In this document: positions 42,553-43,166 of the stretch, piece after piece
Layout of the letters: every line of letters starts with the position of its first letter
Numbering within the stretch: position 1 is the first letter of the stretch
From: a virus
DNA length: 43,166 nt
Direction: 5' to 3' (one strand)
IMG/VR virus record: IMGVR_UViG_3300000232_000001
Location: 1-43,166 of that record
Notes under the pieces: model-generated
What the model saw: only the letters and a program-made list of their open reading frames with translations
Database searches by the model: none
What the model was told of the DNA's origin: nothing
Made by a program: the position numbers and the translations under genes

Positions 42553-42837
42553 TTACATACCAGTTGATGTCCCAAGGATAATTGCACCTGCAATACCTAA
42601 AGCCATACCAGCCAATGATGACATTGAATGAGTTTTGATAAGCTCTTTTCTATCGCTATTTGCATACTTAATCACTTGGATAAGCTCTGCATCAGATAGT
42701 TCTGCCAGTTCTGCTCTGAAGTATTTGTTTGCTATAGTTCTTGCTCTTTCAGTTCCAATAGTTGAATCTATTGCCATAAGTAATGGTGAAGTAGTAGCAG
42801 TTGTTTCCGTAGCAGTTGTATTAGTTGTAGTCGTCAT
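42553..42837 (-). CDS. First early gene, Thr-rich protein with hydrophobic C-terminus, 94 residues
   Basis: Not recognised. I choose the start at 42837, which has AAAGGA 8 bases upstream. The frame continues to 43023, but that extension is rich in Thr, Pro, Gln and His from a strand-biased sequence and is probably noncoding. Residues 1-18 are almost only Thr, Ala and Asn. A helical part follows (ERARTIANKYFRAELAELSD), and residues 72-90 are hydrophobic (LAGMALGIAGAIILG) and may span the membrane. It is the first gene read from the right end. Confidence 0.65.
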   Translation of the reverse strand: MTTTTNTTATETTATTSPLLMAIDSTIGTERARTIANKYFRAELAELSDAELIQVIKYANSDRKELIKTHSMSSLAGMALGIAGAIILGTSTGM

Positions 42838-42866
42838 TGTAAAATCCTTTGTGATTTGATTGTTTG

Positions 42867-42889
42867 TTGCCTTTAGCACAGTAACTCTT
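42867..42889 (-). promoter_or_regulatory. 23-bp leader repeat, copy 2
   Basis: Matches 20 of 23 bases of the segment at 42214-42236 and begins 30 bases before the ATG of the 94-residue early gene. It lies between the hairpin promoter candidate at 42924 and that gene, so it would be in the 5' leader of the early mRNA. Confidence 0.6.
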
Positions 42890-42923
42890 GTAGACCATAT
42901 CAGTGTTGATATCCGTTGTATGT

Positions 42924-42938
42924 ACAAGCTTGGCTTGT
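42924..42938 (-). promoter_or_regulatory. Hairpin promoter candidate 1 for the virion RNA polymerase
   Basis: ACAAGC-CAA-GCTTGT on the minus strand: 6-bp stem, 3-base loop with C-G closing pair, followed by ACA. It is about 90 bases before the first early gene. It has the same AGC-N3-GCT-N3-AC layout as two other intergenic hairpins. N4 has three early promoters with hairpins of this geometry. The N4 loop-centre purine on the template strand is not kept here (it is T), so specificity would differ. Confidence 0.5.
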
Positions 42939-43011
42939 GGTGTGTTAGAGTTGGTTGTGTATTGTGTGTTAGCTTGGTTGGTAACGGCTTATGTGTTTGC
43001 TGTGGTGTTTG

Positions 43012-43029
43012 AGGGTTCCTCATAACCCT
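43012..43029. other. Hairpin AGGGTT/AACCCT near the right end
   Basis: A 6-bp perfect stem with a 6-base loop in the G/T-rich region. There is no U-tract. It may be part of an end or origin structure. Nothing more is seen. Confidence 0.35.
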
Positions 43030-43087
43030 AGCCTTACCATTTCTCCTACCATCGCATAACAGTGTTAGTGCTTGTAGTAGTAAAAGG

Positions 43088-43111
43088 AAGCTTAGTACGA
43101 ATTACTAGCTT
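43088..43111. other. Imperfect inverted repeat at the terminal-repeat junction
   Basis: AAGCT-T-AGTA and TACTAGCTT form a 9-bp stem with one bulged base and a 5-base loop CGAAT. It crosses the start of the right copy of the terminal repeat, so it is complete only here and on a closed circle. Confidence 0.45.
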
Positions 43112-43166
43112 AGCATAGGGGGGGTGGTGTGGTTTTAGCCAGTTTCACAGGCTCTGGGGTTGTGGG
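43093..43166. repeat. Terminal direct repeat, right copy
   Basis: Identical to bases 1-74. Its presence at both ends shows that the sequence closes on itself, as expected from a circular assembly graph of a terminally redundant or circularly permuted phage genome. Confidence 0.95.

Larger units (their letters stand above)
42838..43092. other. Noncoding right-end region, strongly G/T-rich on the plus strand
   Basis: No credible gene is seen. From about 42930 to 43020 the plus strand is nearly all G and T, with repeated TTGGTTG and TGTGTT. This bias continues across the terminal repeat. The region contains the first hairpin promoter candidate (42924-42938), a second copy of the 23-bp leader repeat and a stem AGGGTT/AACCCT (43012-43029). 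It is probably the early control region. Confidence 0.6.

Noticed and set aside
42838-43023. Upstream extension of the 94-residue early gene to a 156-residue protein
   Set aside because: The extension is Thr/Pro/Gln/His-rich from strand-biased sequence, covers a hairpin promoter candidate and a leader repeat, and has no ribosome site, while the ATG at 42837 has a good one.
1-43166. CRISPR array, integrase, insertion sequence or toxin-antitoxin pair
   Set aside because: No regularly spaced repeats of suitable size, no recombinase or transposase motifs and no recognisable toxin pair were seen; the phage appears strictly lytic.

Overview
The window is a complete or near-complete genome of a tailed phage. 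A 74-base direct repeat (1-74 = 43093-43166) closes it to about 43.09 kb of unique sequence. GC content is low (roughly one third), AGA is the usual arginine codon, and almost every gene has a clear AAGGA/GGAG Shine-Dalgarno, so the host is a low-GC bacterium that uses such sites. The host cannot be named from the sequence. All recognisable genes lie on the minus strand and are read from the right end to the left end.

The gene set and order are those of an N4-like podovirus, but at about 43 kb it is much smaller than the roughly 70 kb of known N4-like phages. The hallmarks are: (i) a 2249-residue protein with the A, B and C motifs of a T7-type RNA polymerase, placed beside ejection-type proteins like the N4 virion RNA polymerase; (ii) a second T7-type RNA polymerase made as two adjacent polypeptides of 303 and 359 residues, like the N4 RNA polymerase II heterodimer; (iii) an N4-gp56-type major capsid protein, an N4/P22-type portal, and the late order terminase - fibres - portal - scaffold - capsid - ejection proteins - giant polymerase. 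I find no DNA polymerase.

Layout, in direction of transcription. 43.1-41.6 kb: terminal G/T-rich noncoding DNA, then small early genes, two of them preceded by 6-bp-stem, 3-nt-loop DNA hairpins that look like virion-polymerase promoters. 41.6-39.5 kb: the split RNA polymerase, then a strong terminator and a third such hairpin. 39.3-38.7 kb: two small genes. 38.7-38.1 kb: a 576-bp noncoding AT-rich region with stem-loops, one closely resembling a tRNA T-arm. 38.1-35.6 kb: small unknown genes, plus a GC-rich (about 49%) island at 37.44-37.59 kb. 35.6-24.6 kb: DNA metabolism (helicase-primase, two tandem 27-residue membrane peptides, flap/5' exonuclease, two MazG-like hydrolases, a duplicated Sak4-like ATPase pair, SSB-like protein, ATP-dependent ligase, metallophosphoesterase). 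24.5-22.0 kb: small and large terminase and a connector-like protein. 22.0-18.3 kb: fibre genes. 18.3-14.6 kb: a cluster with a phospholipase A2-like protein, a 39-residue lipoprotein, and a 668-residue protein with several membrane segments. 14.6-10.1 kb: portal, scaffold, capsid with terminator, and a protein with octapeptide repeats. 10.1-1.6 kb: ejection proteins and the giant polymerase. 1.6-0.45 kb: lysis genes. 446-75: noncoding, with a long-range inverted repeat.

A coherent reading is that the giant polymerase enters with the DNA and transcribes the early genes, including the split polymerase. The split polymerase then transcribes the replication genes, and late genes may use host polymerase. 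DNA synthesis itself would have to use the host replicase. This temporal scheme is inferred from N4. The genes, motifs, hairpins and terminators are seen directly.
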